In this document: positions 28,315 through 36,600 of the stretch, piece by piece
Numbering within the stretch: position 1 is the stretch's first letter
How the letters are laid out: the number at the start of each line of letters is the position of its first letter
Assembly (NCBI RefSeq): GCF_002836255.1
Contig: NZ_PJAU01000048.1
Location: 62,001 to 126,000, forward strand
DNA from: Colwellia sp. 75C3
Lineage (GTDB): Bacteria > Pseudomonadota > Gammaproteobacteria > Enterobacterales > Alteromonadaceae
Reading direction: 5' to 3'
Length of the DNA: 64,000 nt
The notes under the pieces: generated by a model
Told to the model about the DNA's origin: nothing
The model's input: only the letters and a program-made list of their open reading frames with translations
Databases searched by the model: none
Translations under genes and position numbers: made by a program

Positions 28315-30603
28315 ATGTCATCGATTAGCAGGCCTTATTTAGTACGTGCATCACTATTAGCGGGCTTTGCCATTTTTATGGGCTTGGCTCTATCCGTTGT
28401 TGTCTATCAATCTACGGTGAATGTCAAAACGAATGCCATTGACTTAGTCAGTAACCGTATCCCTATATTAACCAGTATTAATGAATTAATAGCTGATTTG
28501 AGCGAGCAAGAGAGAATCATATATGAATACTATCGCTCACAAGATAACGACACTTTTACTGTGTCCTCAACTCAAGTTAAAAATACTTTTAACATGCACT
28601 TAGCTGTTATTTTGTCGCAAGATCGTTTTAACGATGAAACAGATATCATAGTTAAGGGTCAGCAAGATATAGCCAATTTGTTTGATCTTTTTTATCAAGA
28701 AATGCAAGTAGAGGAAGATAATTGGGATGAAATGCGGGCTATATTGACAAAAGTATCAACGGTGAGAAGACAATTATTGCCAACGATTAAGTCTATTGAA
28801 CTACAAACAAAACAGACAGTTGATGAAGGCCACAAAGCAACGTTAGAGCAAATGGCTATATCGCATTGGTTAGTCATTATTTATGGTATTTCTATTGTGC
28901 TTATTGCGGGTGTCATTTCCTGGTATATCCGTCAGTATATGCTCACACAAGAAAAAAATACCCGTTTAGCTTTATTTTCACATCGAAACCCTAACCCAAT
29001 ATTAAGTGTTAATAATTTAGGTGAAGTTGTTTTCGCTAACCCAGCCAGTGAAAAATTATTACTTTGTGTAGGGCACCAAGCTCATGACTTCAATAACTTG
29101 TTACCCAGTAACTTTCTGTCTTTAAGGCAACAGTTGACCTCGCAACAAGATCATAGCGTTATCGTTGAGCAAATGCTTAATGATCATATATTACAAATTA
29201 GCGTTTATTGGCATGAAGAAATTGATGCTTATGATATTCATATTAAGGATGTTACCGAGCGCAAGTTAGCCGAAGAAAAAGTGAAACATCTAGCGTTTTA
29301 TAATCAAGAGACAAACTTGCCCAATCAATATAAATTTAATAAGGATATTGATACCGCTATAACTACCGGTAAAAAATTCTCGATAGGTATTTTTTCAATT
29401 CGTGCTTTTGATGAAAAAGTTAGTACATTGGGCTTAGAGGCGACCGAAGCGCTTGTTAAAGCATTAGCGAGTAACATTTCTCAAGCATTGCCTGTAGGTG
29501 TCTATTTTTATCAAATCAATGACAGTCAGTTTGGTTTGTTGTGTACTAAAAGTAATAACACACTCGCTTTACAAAAATTGACTAAAGCCGTCAGTGATGT
29601 TGCAGACCAATCATTGATAACTCATTGTGGCGAATTTTTTGTCGAATTAGATTTTGGCTATGGTTGTTATCCCACACATGGAAAAGACCGTAATTTTTTA
29701 ATCAAGTGTGCTCACAATGCTTTAGCGGTTGCCAGTGAAGATCAACATAATAATTTTTGTTTGTATGAGCCCATTTTTTCAGAAAAGAGACAGCAGAGTA
29801 TCGAGTTAATTAATAAACTTCGCCACGCTGTTGCTAAGCAAGAATTATTCTTAGTCTTTCAACCACAATTAGATCTTAACACCAATCGTGTAACCGGTAT
29901 CGAAACGTTAGTACGCTGGAGACACGAGGATAATATCATTTCACCGGTAGATTTTATTCCACTAGCTGAGCAGTCAGGGTTGATCATTCCAATAGGCCAA
30001 TGGATATTAGAGCAAGCATGTCGATTTGCTAAGCAGTTAGTTGACTTAGGTTATATCGACATTATTGTTGCGGTGAATGTATCGCCTCGTCAATTCAGTC
30101 ACCCGCAGTTTTGCCATACGGTACAAAGTGTTTTGGACGAGGTGAAGTTACCACCGCGAAATCTTGAGTTAGAAATAACTGAAGGAGTCTTTATCAACAA
30201 CGAAGAAAACACCCTCGCCGTGTTACAGCATCTTAAATCAGCAGGTTTACATTTATCTATTGATGATTTTGGTACCGGCTACTCGTCACTTTCTTATTTG
30301 AAACGTTTTCCTATTGATAAGTTGAAGATTGATCAGTCATTTATTCGGGATTGCCATCAAAATGATGAAGATAAAGCCATCATAAAAACCATTATCTCTT
30401 TAGGAAAAAGTTTAAACTTATCGTTAATTGCTGAAGGAGTAGAAGAAGAAAGTCATGTTGAGTTTTTACGGAGTTTAGATTGTGATGAAATTCAAGGTTA
30501 TTGGTTTAGTAAGCCTGTGTTACCTGAGCAGTTAATTACTTTATTAGTGGAGAAGGGCGGTGATATTCAAGTTGAGCCTTTAAGTTACTTGCCATCAACT
30601 TAA
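28315..30603 (+). CDS. Membrane sensor with PAS, degenerate GGDEF and EAL domains
   Basis: This 762-residue protein has a transmembrane helix near residue 20, a helical periplasmic sensor region (about 40-175) and a second helix (about 183-203). A PAS-like domain (NPNPILSVNNLGEVVFANPA), a GGDEF fold without the active-site motif (NDSQFGLL) and a C-terminal EAL domain follow. The EAL motif reads ETL but keeps the key Glu; NVSPRQFS, ELEITEGVF and DDFGTGYSS are present. It is probably a c-di-GMP phosphodiesterase responding to an envelope signal. Confidence 0.9.
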   Translation: MSSISRPYLVRASLLAGFAIFMGLALSVVVYQSTVNVKTNAIDLVSNRIPILTSINELIADLSEQERIIYEYYRSQDNDTFTVSSTQVKNTFNMHLAVILSQDRFNDETDIIVKGQQDIANLFDLFYQEMQVEEDNWDEMRAILTKVSTVRRQLLPTIKSIELQTKQTVDEGHKATLEQMAISHWLVIIYGISIVLIAGVISWYIRQYMLTQEKNTRLALFSHRNPNPILSVNNLGEVVFANPASEKLLLCVGHQAHDFNNLLPSNFLSLRQQLTSQQDHSVIVEQMLNDHILQISVYWHEEIDAYDIHIKDVTERKLAEEKVKHLAFYNQETNLPNQYKFNKDIDTAITTGKKFSIGIFSIRAFDEKVSTLGLEATEALVKALASNISQALPVGVYFYQINDSQFGLLCTKSNNTLALQKLTKAVSDVADQSLITHCGEFFVELDFGYGCYPTHGKDRNFLIKCAHNALAVASEDQHNNFCLYEPIFSEKRQQSIELINKLRHAVAKQELFLVFQPQLDLNTNRVTGIETLVRWRHEDNIISPVDFIPLAEQSGLIIPIGQWILEQACRFAKQLVDLGYIDIIVAVNVSPRQFSHPQFCHTVQSVLDEVKLPPRNLELEITEGVFINNEENTLAVLQHLKSAGLHLSIDDFGTGYSSLSYLKRFPIDKLKIDQSFIRDCHQNDEDKAIIKTIISLGKSLNLSLIAEGVEEESHVEFLRSLDCDEIQGYWFSKPVLPEQLITLLVEKGGDIQVEPLSYLPST

Positions 30604-30626
30604 CTATCTTTGAGGTAACTATTTGA

Positions 30627-30717
30627 GCTGTAGCTTTGCTGTATATACCCGTGACCATTCAAAAAGCACTCTGAATCGAGCATTTTGAATGATTACGAGT
30701 ATAAGCAAAGCTACAGC
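30627..30717. repeat. Long imperfect palindrome between convergent genes
   Basis: GCTGTAGCTTTGCT (30627-30640) pairs perfectly with AGCAAAGCTACAGC (30704-30717). Inside, ATTCAAAAAGC (30657-30667) pairs with GCATTTTGAAT (30680-30690) with one mismatch, and TATAC/GTATA segments also pair. There is no T-run. It could be a bidirectional transcription stop, a folded RNA or a MITE-like element. Confidence 0.75.
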
Positions 30718-30730
30718 AGTAAACCGTGGA

Positions 30731-31468
30731 TTAAGCTAATGTTCTATTAAAAAGTTCAACAGACATACCGTACACTCTTAGGGCAAGCTGAGGATCATAA
30801 CGCTCACCTTCATCACGCATAAACGCATGTGAGGCATTAAACTCATGCCATGAAAATACATTACCTGAAGCCAGCAAATTCTGATGAATCATCATACGAC
30901 CTGCATCAGGAATATGTGGATCTTGCTTACCCCAAATCATCAGCAATTCGGCCTTAATATCTTTCGTACGTGTTAGTGAATCATTGCCCTCATCGCTTGG
31001 TAAGTCACCTGAATGAATATCAGTGGCGTATAAGCAAGCGGCGGCTAGAACGTTGTTATTTAAAGCCGCGCGATAAGCTAGGTGACCACCAATGCAAACC
31101 CCCATAGAACCTATGTTACCCGTGCAATAATCTTGCTGTTGCACAAAATTCACTAAAGCTTGTGTATCGCTATCGTGATGCTCTAAAGGCTTAGCCCACT
31201 TATCTTGATTACCTTTATCTTTACCCGCATCATCGTAGCCTAAAACGGTTCCTATCGGGTTTAGTTCATGGAAAACTTCGGGTACCAGTACAACAAAACC
31301 ATGTCCTGCCATTAATGCCGCTGTTCTTGCTATAGGAGCCGTTTGCTGGAATATTTCAGAGTAAAAAATAATTGTGGGAAACTTGCCTTGTGCTTGCGGA
31401 CGATAAACATAAGTACGCATAGTACCTGTAGGGGTTTCAATATCATGGCTGTGCTGTTGAATGATCAT
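30731..31468 (-). CDS. Dienelactone hydrolase family protein
   Basis: This 245-residue alpha/beta hydrolase has the DLH-type nucleophile Cys125 in GSMGVCIGGHLAYR, an Asp in WGKQDPHIP and a His in ASHAFMRDEG. It may hydrolyse a lactone or ester; the substrate is unknown. I chose the Met at 31468 because family members start close to the EIETPTG-like strand; the frame extends to an ATG at 31513. It is convergent with the PAS/EAL gene. Confidence 0.85.
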   Translation of the reverse strand: MIIQQHSHDIETPTGTMRTYVYRPQAQGKFPTIIFYSEIFQQTAPIARTAALMAGHGFVVLVPEVFHELNPIGTVLGYDDAGKDKGNQDKWAKPLEHHDSDTQALVNFVQQQDYCTGNIGSMGVCIGGHLAYRAALNNNVLAAACLYATDIHSGDLPSDEGNDSLTRTKDIKAELLMIWGKQDPHIPDAGRMMIHQNLLASGNVFSWHEFNASHAFMRDEGERYDPQLALRVYGMSVELFNRTLA

Positions 31469-31589
31469 TATTATTAACGTGTCCTTGTACTTGATAGGTG
31501 AATAAAAGGGCAATTTTTATTAGTGGAATTAGTTTACGCGTAGATTCACAAGAAAAATAGTATCGACTTACTATTTAATATTTTAAGCG

Positions 31590-31595
31590 TATAAT
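31590..31595 (+). promoter_or_regulatory. -10 element upstream of arfA
   Basis: A consensus TATAAT lies 80 bases before the arfA start; the -35 is unclear. Confidence 0.35.
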
Positions 31596-31674
31596 AAAAG
31601 TGCACTACGTTATTGTAATGATCTTAAGGTGGTAACTTTAGCGTAATAAATAAGATACTTTTAAAGGATAAATC

Positions 31675-31893
31675 ATGAGTAAGCAGAAGAAAACATTAGC
31701 GAAAGCTAGTACAGTTAAAGTAAATAAAAGTGAAACAGAATTGGGTAGAGGTAAAATTACCGGTAATTTTTTAGCGGCGTTAGTCACCTCGAAAGTTTAT
31801 AAAATGCAGGTAGTCAAAGCAAAGAAAGGTAAAGGTTCATACCAGCGTAAAGCTAAGAACGTAGGACGAGAGTCTTATTTAATAGCGGCTTAA
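31675..31893 (+). CDS. arfA: Alternative ribosome-rescue factor ArfA
   Basis: ArfA recruits RF2 to ribosomes stalled on messages without a stop codon and acts as backup to tmRNA. The 72-residue basic protein has the family core GRGKITGNFLAALVTS and the diagnostic KGKGSYQRK (residues 51-59). The last eight codons and the stop sit inside a long RNA hairpin. In known ArfA genes such a structure makes the mRNA lack its stop codon, so the protein is tagged by tmRNA and accumulates only when tmRNA fails. AAGGA precedes the ATG. It is convergent with hemF. Confidence 0.88.
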   Translation: MSKQKKTLAKASTVKVNKSETELGRGKITGNFLAALVTSKVYKMQVVKAKKGKGSYQRKAKNVGRESYLIAA

Positions 31894-31928
31894 GTAATCA
31901 CTTAAAGCCCTTATTAAATAAGACTCTC
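31868..31928 (+). promoter_or_regulatory. Long hairpin across the arfA stop codon (putative RNase III site)
   Basis: A perfect 16-bp stem joins 31868-31883 with 31913-31928. It is topped by GGCTTAAGT (31887-31895) pairing with ACTTAAAGCC (31900-31909) with one bulge and an AATC loop. The TAA stop (31891-31893) is in the upper stem. No T-run follows, so cleavage rather than intrinsic termination seems likely. Confidence 0.8.
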
Positions 31929-31950
31929 CTCTTAAATCGCTAGTCGAATG

Positions 31951-32889
31951 TTACTTCAATACGTTTAGCCAATCCTTTGGACTTAAATAATCCGCTAACT
32001 TAGCCTCGCTACTACCTTCATCGGCTTGGAAGTTATATTCCCAGCGAGCTAGAGGTGGCATAGACATTAAAATTGATTCTGTTCTACCGCCAGACTGTAA
32101 ACCAAATAAAGTTCCTCTATCGAAGACTAAATTAAATTCTACATAGCGACCGCGACGATAAAGCTGAAATTGACGTTCTGGATCACCATAAACTTCATCT
32201 TTACGATTATGCATAATAGGTACGTAAGCATCGATAAACCCTTGGCCGACCGCTTTAACATAATCAAAACAAGTGTCGAAATCCCACTGGTTTAAATCAT
32301 CAAAAAATAAGCCTCCGACACCACGGGTTTCATCGCGATGTTTTAAATAAAAGTATTCATCACACCATTTTTTATGATCGTTATAAACATTGTCACCAAA
32401 AGGCTGACATAAATTGAAAGCTGTTTGATGCCAGTGTTGAACATCTTCATCATTAGGATAAAAAGGCGTTAAATCAAAGCCACCACCAAACCACCAAACT
32501 GGTGTTTCACCTTCTTTTTCAGCAATGAAAAAACGCACATTAGCGTGTGCGGTCGGGATATGTGGATTTTTTGGGTGGATAACAAGTGAAACACCACAAG
32601 CTTGCCAAGTTCTGCCAGCAAGTTCTGGGCGATGAGCAGTAGCTGATGGCGGTAATTTATCCCCTGATACCACAGAGAAGTTCACTCCACCTTGCTCTAC
32701 AACTGAGCCATTGGTCATGACGCGCGTTCTACCGCCACCACCTTCTTTACGTTTCCAGTTATCTTCAATAAATGTTCCTGTACCGTCAGCTTCTTCTAAT
32801 GCCTGACAAATCTTATCTTGTAGGCTTTTGAAAAATGCGATGATTGGTGTGATTTCTATGTTCGCTGTCGAACTTAATTGTGAGTCCAT
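31951..32889 (-). CDS. hemF: Coproporphyrinogen III oxidase, aerobic
   Basis: HemF converts coproporphyrinogen III to protoporphyrinogen IX with oxygen in heme synthesis. The 312-residue protein has the family signatures [34 protein letters not shown] and [11 protein letters not shown], and the C-terminal [30 protein letters not shown] region. It is a single gene, convergent with arfA. Confidence 0.97.
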   Translation of the reverse strand: MDSQLSSTANIEITPIIAFFKSLQDKICQALEEADGTGTFIEDNWKRKEGGGGRTRVMTNGSVVEQGGVNFSVVSGDKLPPSATAHRPELAGRTWQACGVSLVIHPKNPHIPTAHANVRFFIAEKEGETPVWWFGGGFDLTPFYPNDEDVQHWHQTAFNLCQPFGDNVYNDHKKWCDEYFYLKHRDETRGVGGLFFDDLNQWDFDTCFDYVKAVGQGFIDAYVPIMHNRKDEVYGDPERQFQLYRRGRYVEFNLVFDRGTLFGLQSGGRTESILMSMPPLARWEYNFQADEGSSEAKLADYLSPKDWLNVLK

Positions 32890-32997
32890 CTTCTTACCGT
32901 CGGTTAGCCATTAACTGTGAGGAAGTCATTGTAGGTAAAGGGTCTTAGGGTGGCAAGTGAAGCTGAAAATAAAAGACTCACTTATTTTGTGCAATAT

Positions 32998-33014
32998 TGC
33001 ACTTTTTTGGGGCG
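32998..33014 (+). promoter_or_regulatory. Putative NtrC binding site upstream of amt
   Basis: TGCACTTTTTTGGGGCG matches the NtrC pattern TGCAC-N6-GGTGCA except in two positions of the right half. It overlaps a 14-bp palindrome, GTGCAATATTGCAC (32989-33002). It is about 95 bases upstream of the sigma54-type promoter, a usual enhancer distance. Confidence 0.5.
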
Positions 33015-33106
33015 AACAGTGCGGTTCTTTGAGTCTTTATGGTGCACAAAAGCACTATGATAATACTTATACTTCTTAACGTAATGAAAAATATACTGTT
33101 ATTTTC

Positions 33107-33122
33107 TGGCTTGTTTTGTGCT
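33107..33122 (+). promoter_or_regulatory. Putative sigma54 promoter of amt
   Basis: TGGCTTGTTTTGTGCT has the invariant GG and GC separated by ten bases and fits the TGGCAC-N5-TTGCW consensus apart from three positions. The start codon of amt is 31 bases downstream. Confidence 0.6.
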
Positions 33123-33152
33123 TTATAGAGTTCAGTTATTGAATAATTCATT

Positions 33153-34466
33153 ATGGAAACGACTATGAGCAAAACCTTAATCTTGTGTTTAACCTTATTA
33201 AGCCTCTTTTTTCCCACTATGGTGTGGGCGGAAGAAGCGCAACTTAACGGGGCGAACACTAGTTGGATATTAACGTCCACAGCATTAGTTTTATTGATGA
33301 CCTTGCCAGGCTTGGCACTTTTTTACGGTGGTTTGGTTCGTAAAAAAAATGTGCTTTCAATTTTAATGCAATGTTTTGCTATTGGCTCTATCTCTTCAAT
33401 TTTATGGTTATTGGTCGGCTACAGCTTAGCTTTTACTGAAGGTAATGGCTTTATTGGTGATTTCAGTAAAGTGATGATGCACGGTATCCCTAAAGATGCT
33501 TTATCAGGAGATATCCCTGAAAGCTTATTTATGCTCTTTCAAATGACGTTTGCCATTATTACGCCAGCCCTTATTATTGGTGGTTTTGCTGAGCGCATGA
33601 AGTTTTCAGCAGTATTACTTTTTAGTGGTATTTGGTTATTGGCTGTTTATGCCCCTGTTACGCATTGGGTGTGGGGTGGTGGTTGGTTAGCACAAATGGG
33701 CGTTTATGATTTTGCCGGTGGTATTGTGGTACATATTACCGCAGGTACCGCGGCCTTAGTTGCTGCTCTTGTTGTTGGTCCTCGTCGCGGCTTTCCTAAA
33801 ACACCTATGTTGCCACATAACTTAACCATGACAGTTACCGGCGCGGGTATGCTTTGGGTTGGCTGGTTTGGTTTTAATGGTGGTAGTGCTTTAGCGGCTA
33901 ATGGTGATGCGTCTATGGCTATGCTCGTTACGCATATTTCAGCCGCCGCAGGTACATTAACTTGGGCTGCCATTGAATGGAAAAAATTTGGTAAAGCCAG
34001 TGTATTAGGTGCAGTTACCGGTATGGTCGCTGGTTTAGGTACCATTACGCCAGCGTCTGGTTTTGTCGGTCCTGGTGGCGCATTAGTTATTGGTATTAGC
34101 GCTGGTTTTGTTTGTTTTTACTCAACAGTTTATATTAAGCAAAAATTAAAAATTGATGATTCGTTAGATGTATTTCCTGTTCATGGTGTTGGTGGTATTT
34201 TAGGTACGTTATTAGTGGGCGTTTTCTCAGCAACGAGCCTCGGTGTGTTTAGTGGTTTTGGTTTTGCAGAGGGTATTGCTACCATGGCAGAGCAAGTTGG
34301 TGTTCAGCTTGTCGGAATATTTTCTACACTGATTTATACTGCGGTAGTGACTTATATCATCCTTAAATTGGTCGGTTTGATGACAGGTGGTTTACGTGTT
34401 GATGAAGAACAAGAGGTCAACGGTTTAGATCAGTCTGCACATGAAGAATCAGGTTATCATTTGTAA
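33153..34466 (+). CDS. amt: Ammonium transporter
   Basis: This 437-residue Amt/MEP/Rh protein has a cleavable signal sequence (ending about VWA) and eleven predicted membrane helices. Visible family motifs include PGLALFYGGLVRKKN near helix 1 and the conserved DFAGGIVVHITAGTAALVAA; the pore His pair lies in helices 5 and 10 (VHITAG, VHGVGG). It takes up ammonium or ammonia. There is no glnK next to it, unlike the usual glnK-amtB pair. Upstream sequences suggest nitrogen control through sigma54 and NtrC. Confidence 0.95.
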   Translation: METTMSKTLILCLTLLSLFFPTMVWAEEAQLNGANTSWILTSTALVLLMTLPGLALFYGGLVRKKNVLSILMQCFAIGSISSILWLLVGYSLAFTEGNGFIGDFSKVMMHGIPKDALSGDIPESLFMLFQMTFAIITPALIIGGFAERMKFSAVLLFSGIWLLAVYAPVTHWVWGGGWLAQMGVYDFAGGIVVHITAGTAALVAALVVGPRRGFPKTPMLPHNLTMTVTGAGMLWVGWFGFNGGSALAANGDASMAMLVTHISAAAGTLTWAAIEWKKFGKASVLGAVTGMVAGLGTITPASGFVGPGGALVIGISAGFVCFYSTVYIKQKLKIDDSLDVFPVHGVGGILGTLLVGVFSATSLGVFSGFGFAEGIATMAEQVGVQLVGIFSTLIYTAVVTYIILKLVGLMTGGLRVDEEQEVNGLDQSAHEESGYHL

Positions 34467-34798
34467 GTGATATGACTATCTACTTAATTCAGGGGCTTGC
34501 TGTAAACGTGACTTTCGAAGTCTTCGATAGAAGAACCATCACTTTTTTATTAAACCGGAACCCCGATTAATAAACCACGGGATGACGACATTGAGTCATC
34601 TACTATCCCCTTTAAATAAAGCGCTTCGGCGCTTTTTTTATGTCCGCTATTTATTCGCACTGTCATTTTTCTGAAATATTAACGACATCAAATAGTCACA
34701 CTTCTAAAGCATTTCTGTCATTTTTCTCTTGTAGCATGTCGGGCAATTACTCAGGTTTACATATTTTAACAATTATAACTCCGCGGAGCAGAGATAAA
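34467..34798. other. Intergenic region between amt and the surface lipoprotein gene
   Basis: 332 bases with the amt terminator at 34618-34638. The lipoprotein frame stays open upstream to 34640, but that extension lacks signal-peptide character and begins inside the terminator, so I treat it as non-coding. Confidence 0.6.
34618..34638 (+). terminator. Rho-independent terminator after amt
   Basis: AAAGCGC and GCGCTTT enclose a stable TTCG tetraloop, and T residues follow. Confidence 0.9.
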
Positions 34799-36472
34799 AT
34801 GCAAATTAAATTAAAACAAATATTTCAAGTAAGTATCGTTGCAGGTGCATTAGCGTTGGCAGGTTGTGGTGGAGACATTAATGTTACACCTACAGTAAAT
34901 GACAATAGTATTGACAATAGTACCAACAATTCAGGTAACACTACACCTCCTGTTGGCGATACCAACCCATGTGCTACACGTGGTGATTTACAAGGTGCTT
35001 TTGATGGCCAAGATTGTTCTTATAGCGCTGCTTTTGCGAGTAAAAATGTTGAAGTAACTGAAGATTTAACTTTTGCTGAGCTTGAAAGTGATGGAGTACA
35101 TGTTTTTAGCGGTGCATTATTAATTGGTAAAGACTGTAATACTACAACTTCCTGTACGGTAGCGGCTAATGGACCAACATTAACTATTGCTGCCGGTGCT
35201 AATTTAGCCTTTGATTCTGGTGAAGCGATTATTCGTGTTGCTCGAGGTGCTAAAATTAATGCGGTTGGTACCATTGATAAACCTATTAACTTTACTTCTA
35301 CTAATGCTTATGACCGTTTAGATGTCGTTGGTGATGGACCTCAATTTGCTGATTGGGGTGGTATTATCATCAACGGTTTTGGTATTACTAATCAATGTAC
35401 TGATGTATCACGTGATGCAGGTACTTGTAATGCACCGACAGAAGGTGTGTTAAGTCACTTTGGCGGCAATGACAATACAGATAATAGTGGCACCATTCAG
35501 TACGCTAAAATTTGGTATGCAGGCTCTGGACCTAAAACAGGCGGTGCAGGCGACGACCTTAACTCACTTACCTTAAACGGTGTTGGCTCAGGCACTTCTT
35601 TTGATTATATTCACATTCATCAAGGTTTTGATGACGGCATTGAATTTTTTGGTGGTGCATCCACACTTAAGCATATTGTTGTAACTGATACTCAAGATGA
35701 TGGCATTGACATCGATGGTGGTTGGCAAGGTAAAGCACAATTCATCGTAGTTAAGCATGGCACGGTTAAAAGTAAGAAAGAAGTTATTAGCCCTGCAATT
35801 ATTGATGGTGGCGTTGAAGAGAAACCAGAAGAAATATTCCCTGCAGGCACGCCATTATTTATGGGAAATAACGGTTTTGAAACTGATGGAGAGAAAAACT
35901 CCGGTGCAGAATATAGTCAAGCACCAGCATCTAACCCAATTATTGCCAACGTAACCGTTATTACTACTGACGGTAAGTCTTTACGTGACGGTGACCCTTC
36001 ACAAGCATTTAAATTTGATGATGCTATTAAAGGTATGTACTACAACGTATTGATGGTAAAAACTGACGGAACCAATGGTACTGATTGTGTGCAGTTTAAG
36101 AGTGACGGCGAAAAAAATGCAGACACCCTTTCTTTCACTAGTTCAGCGATGGCTTGTATTAATGAATTTAAGGGCGATAGTGTTTTTGGTAGTAAAGCGC
36201 CAGTAGCATTGCAAGGTACAGCCAAAACAGATTGGTTTGATAATAGCGGCGTCAACGAACGTATAGGTGGCAATGCTTCTGTACTTGTTGCTAATGGTTT
36301 TGCAACAAACACTTCGTCTACAGACATCACAGTAACAGCAAATGACTTATCTTCGTTAAATGACAGTTTCTTTGAAACAGTAAGTCATGTTGGAGCTGTT
36401 TCAGACCAAGACACCGGTTCAGATTGGTATAAGTGGGTAGAAACAGCAATTACTGCCGCAGATCTAGATTAA
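34799..36472 (+). CDS. Large surface or periplasmic lipoprotein, probable beta-helix
   Basis: The 557-residue protein starts at ATG 34799 (GGAGCAGAG upstream) with a signal peptide ending in the lipobox LALAGC. A low-complexity Asn/Thr linker follows, then a region rich in short beta repeats with Gly, Asp and Asn turns, such as TIAAGANLAFDSGEAIIRV and DDGIEFFGGASTLKHIVVTDT, which suggests a right-handed beta-helix. Three or four Cys pairs may form disulfides. It lies 128 bases before a TonB-dependent receptor gene and is probably its partner in binding a substrate. The ligand is unknown. Confidence 0.75.
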   Translation: MQIKLKQIFQVSIVAGALALAGCGGDINVTPTVNDNSIDNSTNNSGNTTPPVGDTNPCATRGDLQGAFDGQDCSYSAAFASKNVEVTEDLTFAELESDGVHVFSGALLIGKDCNTTTSCTVAANGPTLTIAAGANLAFDSGEAIIRVARGAKINAVGTIDKPINFTSTNAYDRLDVVGDGPQFADWGGIIINGFGITNQCTDVSRDAGTCNAPTEGVLSHFGGNDNTDNSGTIQYAKIWYAGSGPKTGGAGDDLNSLTLNGVGSGTSFDYIHIHQGFDDGIEFFGGASTLKHIVVTDTQDDGIDIDGGWQGKAQFIVVKHGTVKSKKEVISPAIIDGGVEEKPEEIFPAGTPLFMGNNGFETDGEKNSGAEYSQAPASNPIIANVTVITTDGKSLRDGDPSQAFKFDDAIKGMYYNVLMVKTDGTNGTDCVQFKSDGEKNADTLSFTSSAMACINEFKGDSVFGSKAPVALQGTAKTDWFDNSGVNERIGGNASVLVANGFATNTSSTDITVTANDLSSLNDSFFETVSHVGAVSDQDTGSDWYKWVETAITAADLD

Positions 36473-36600
36473 TCTCAGTTTCTCTACACTAATTTACAAA
36501 GTGCTTTTGTAAATTCTTATAAAGAATAGCTTATAAAAATAGGTCCCTACTGGTTATATGCGTGGTGTGCCTATTTTTTATTTGAGGATAAAATTTTCAT

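Noticed and set aside
32978..33280. Minus-strand open frame upstream of amt
   Set aside because: It overlaps the amt start and promoter sites and has no protein family features.
34640..34798. Extended N-terminus of the surface lipoprotein
   Set aside because: The extension has no signal peptide and begins in the amt terminator; ATG 34799 gives a clear lipobox.
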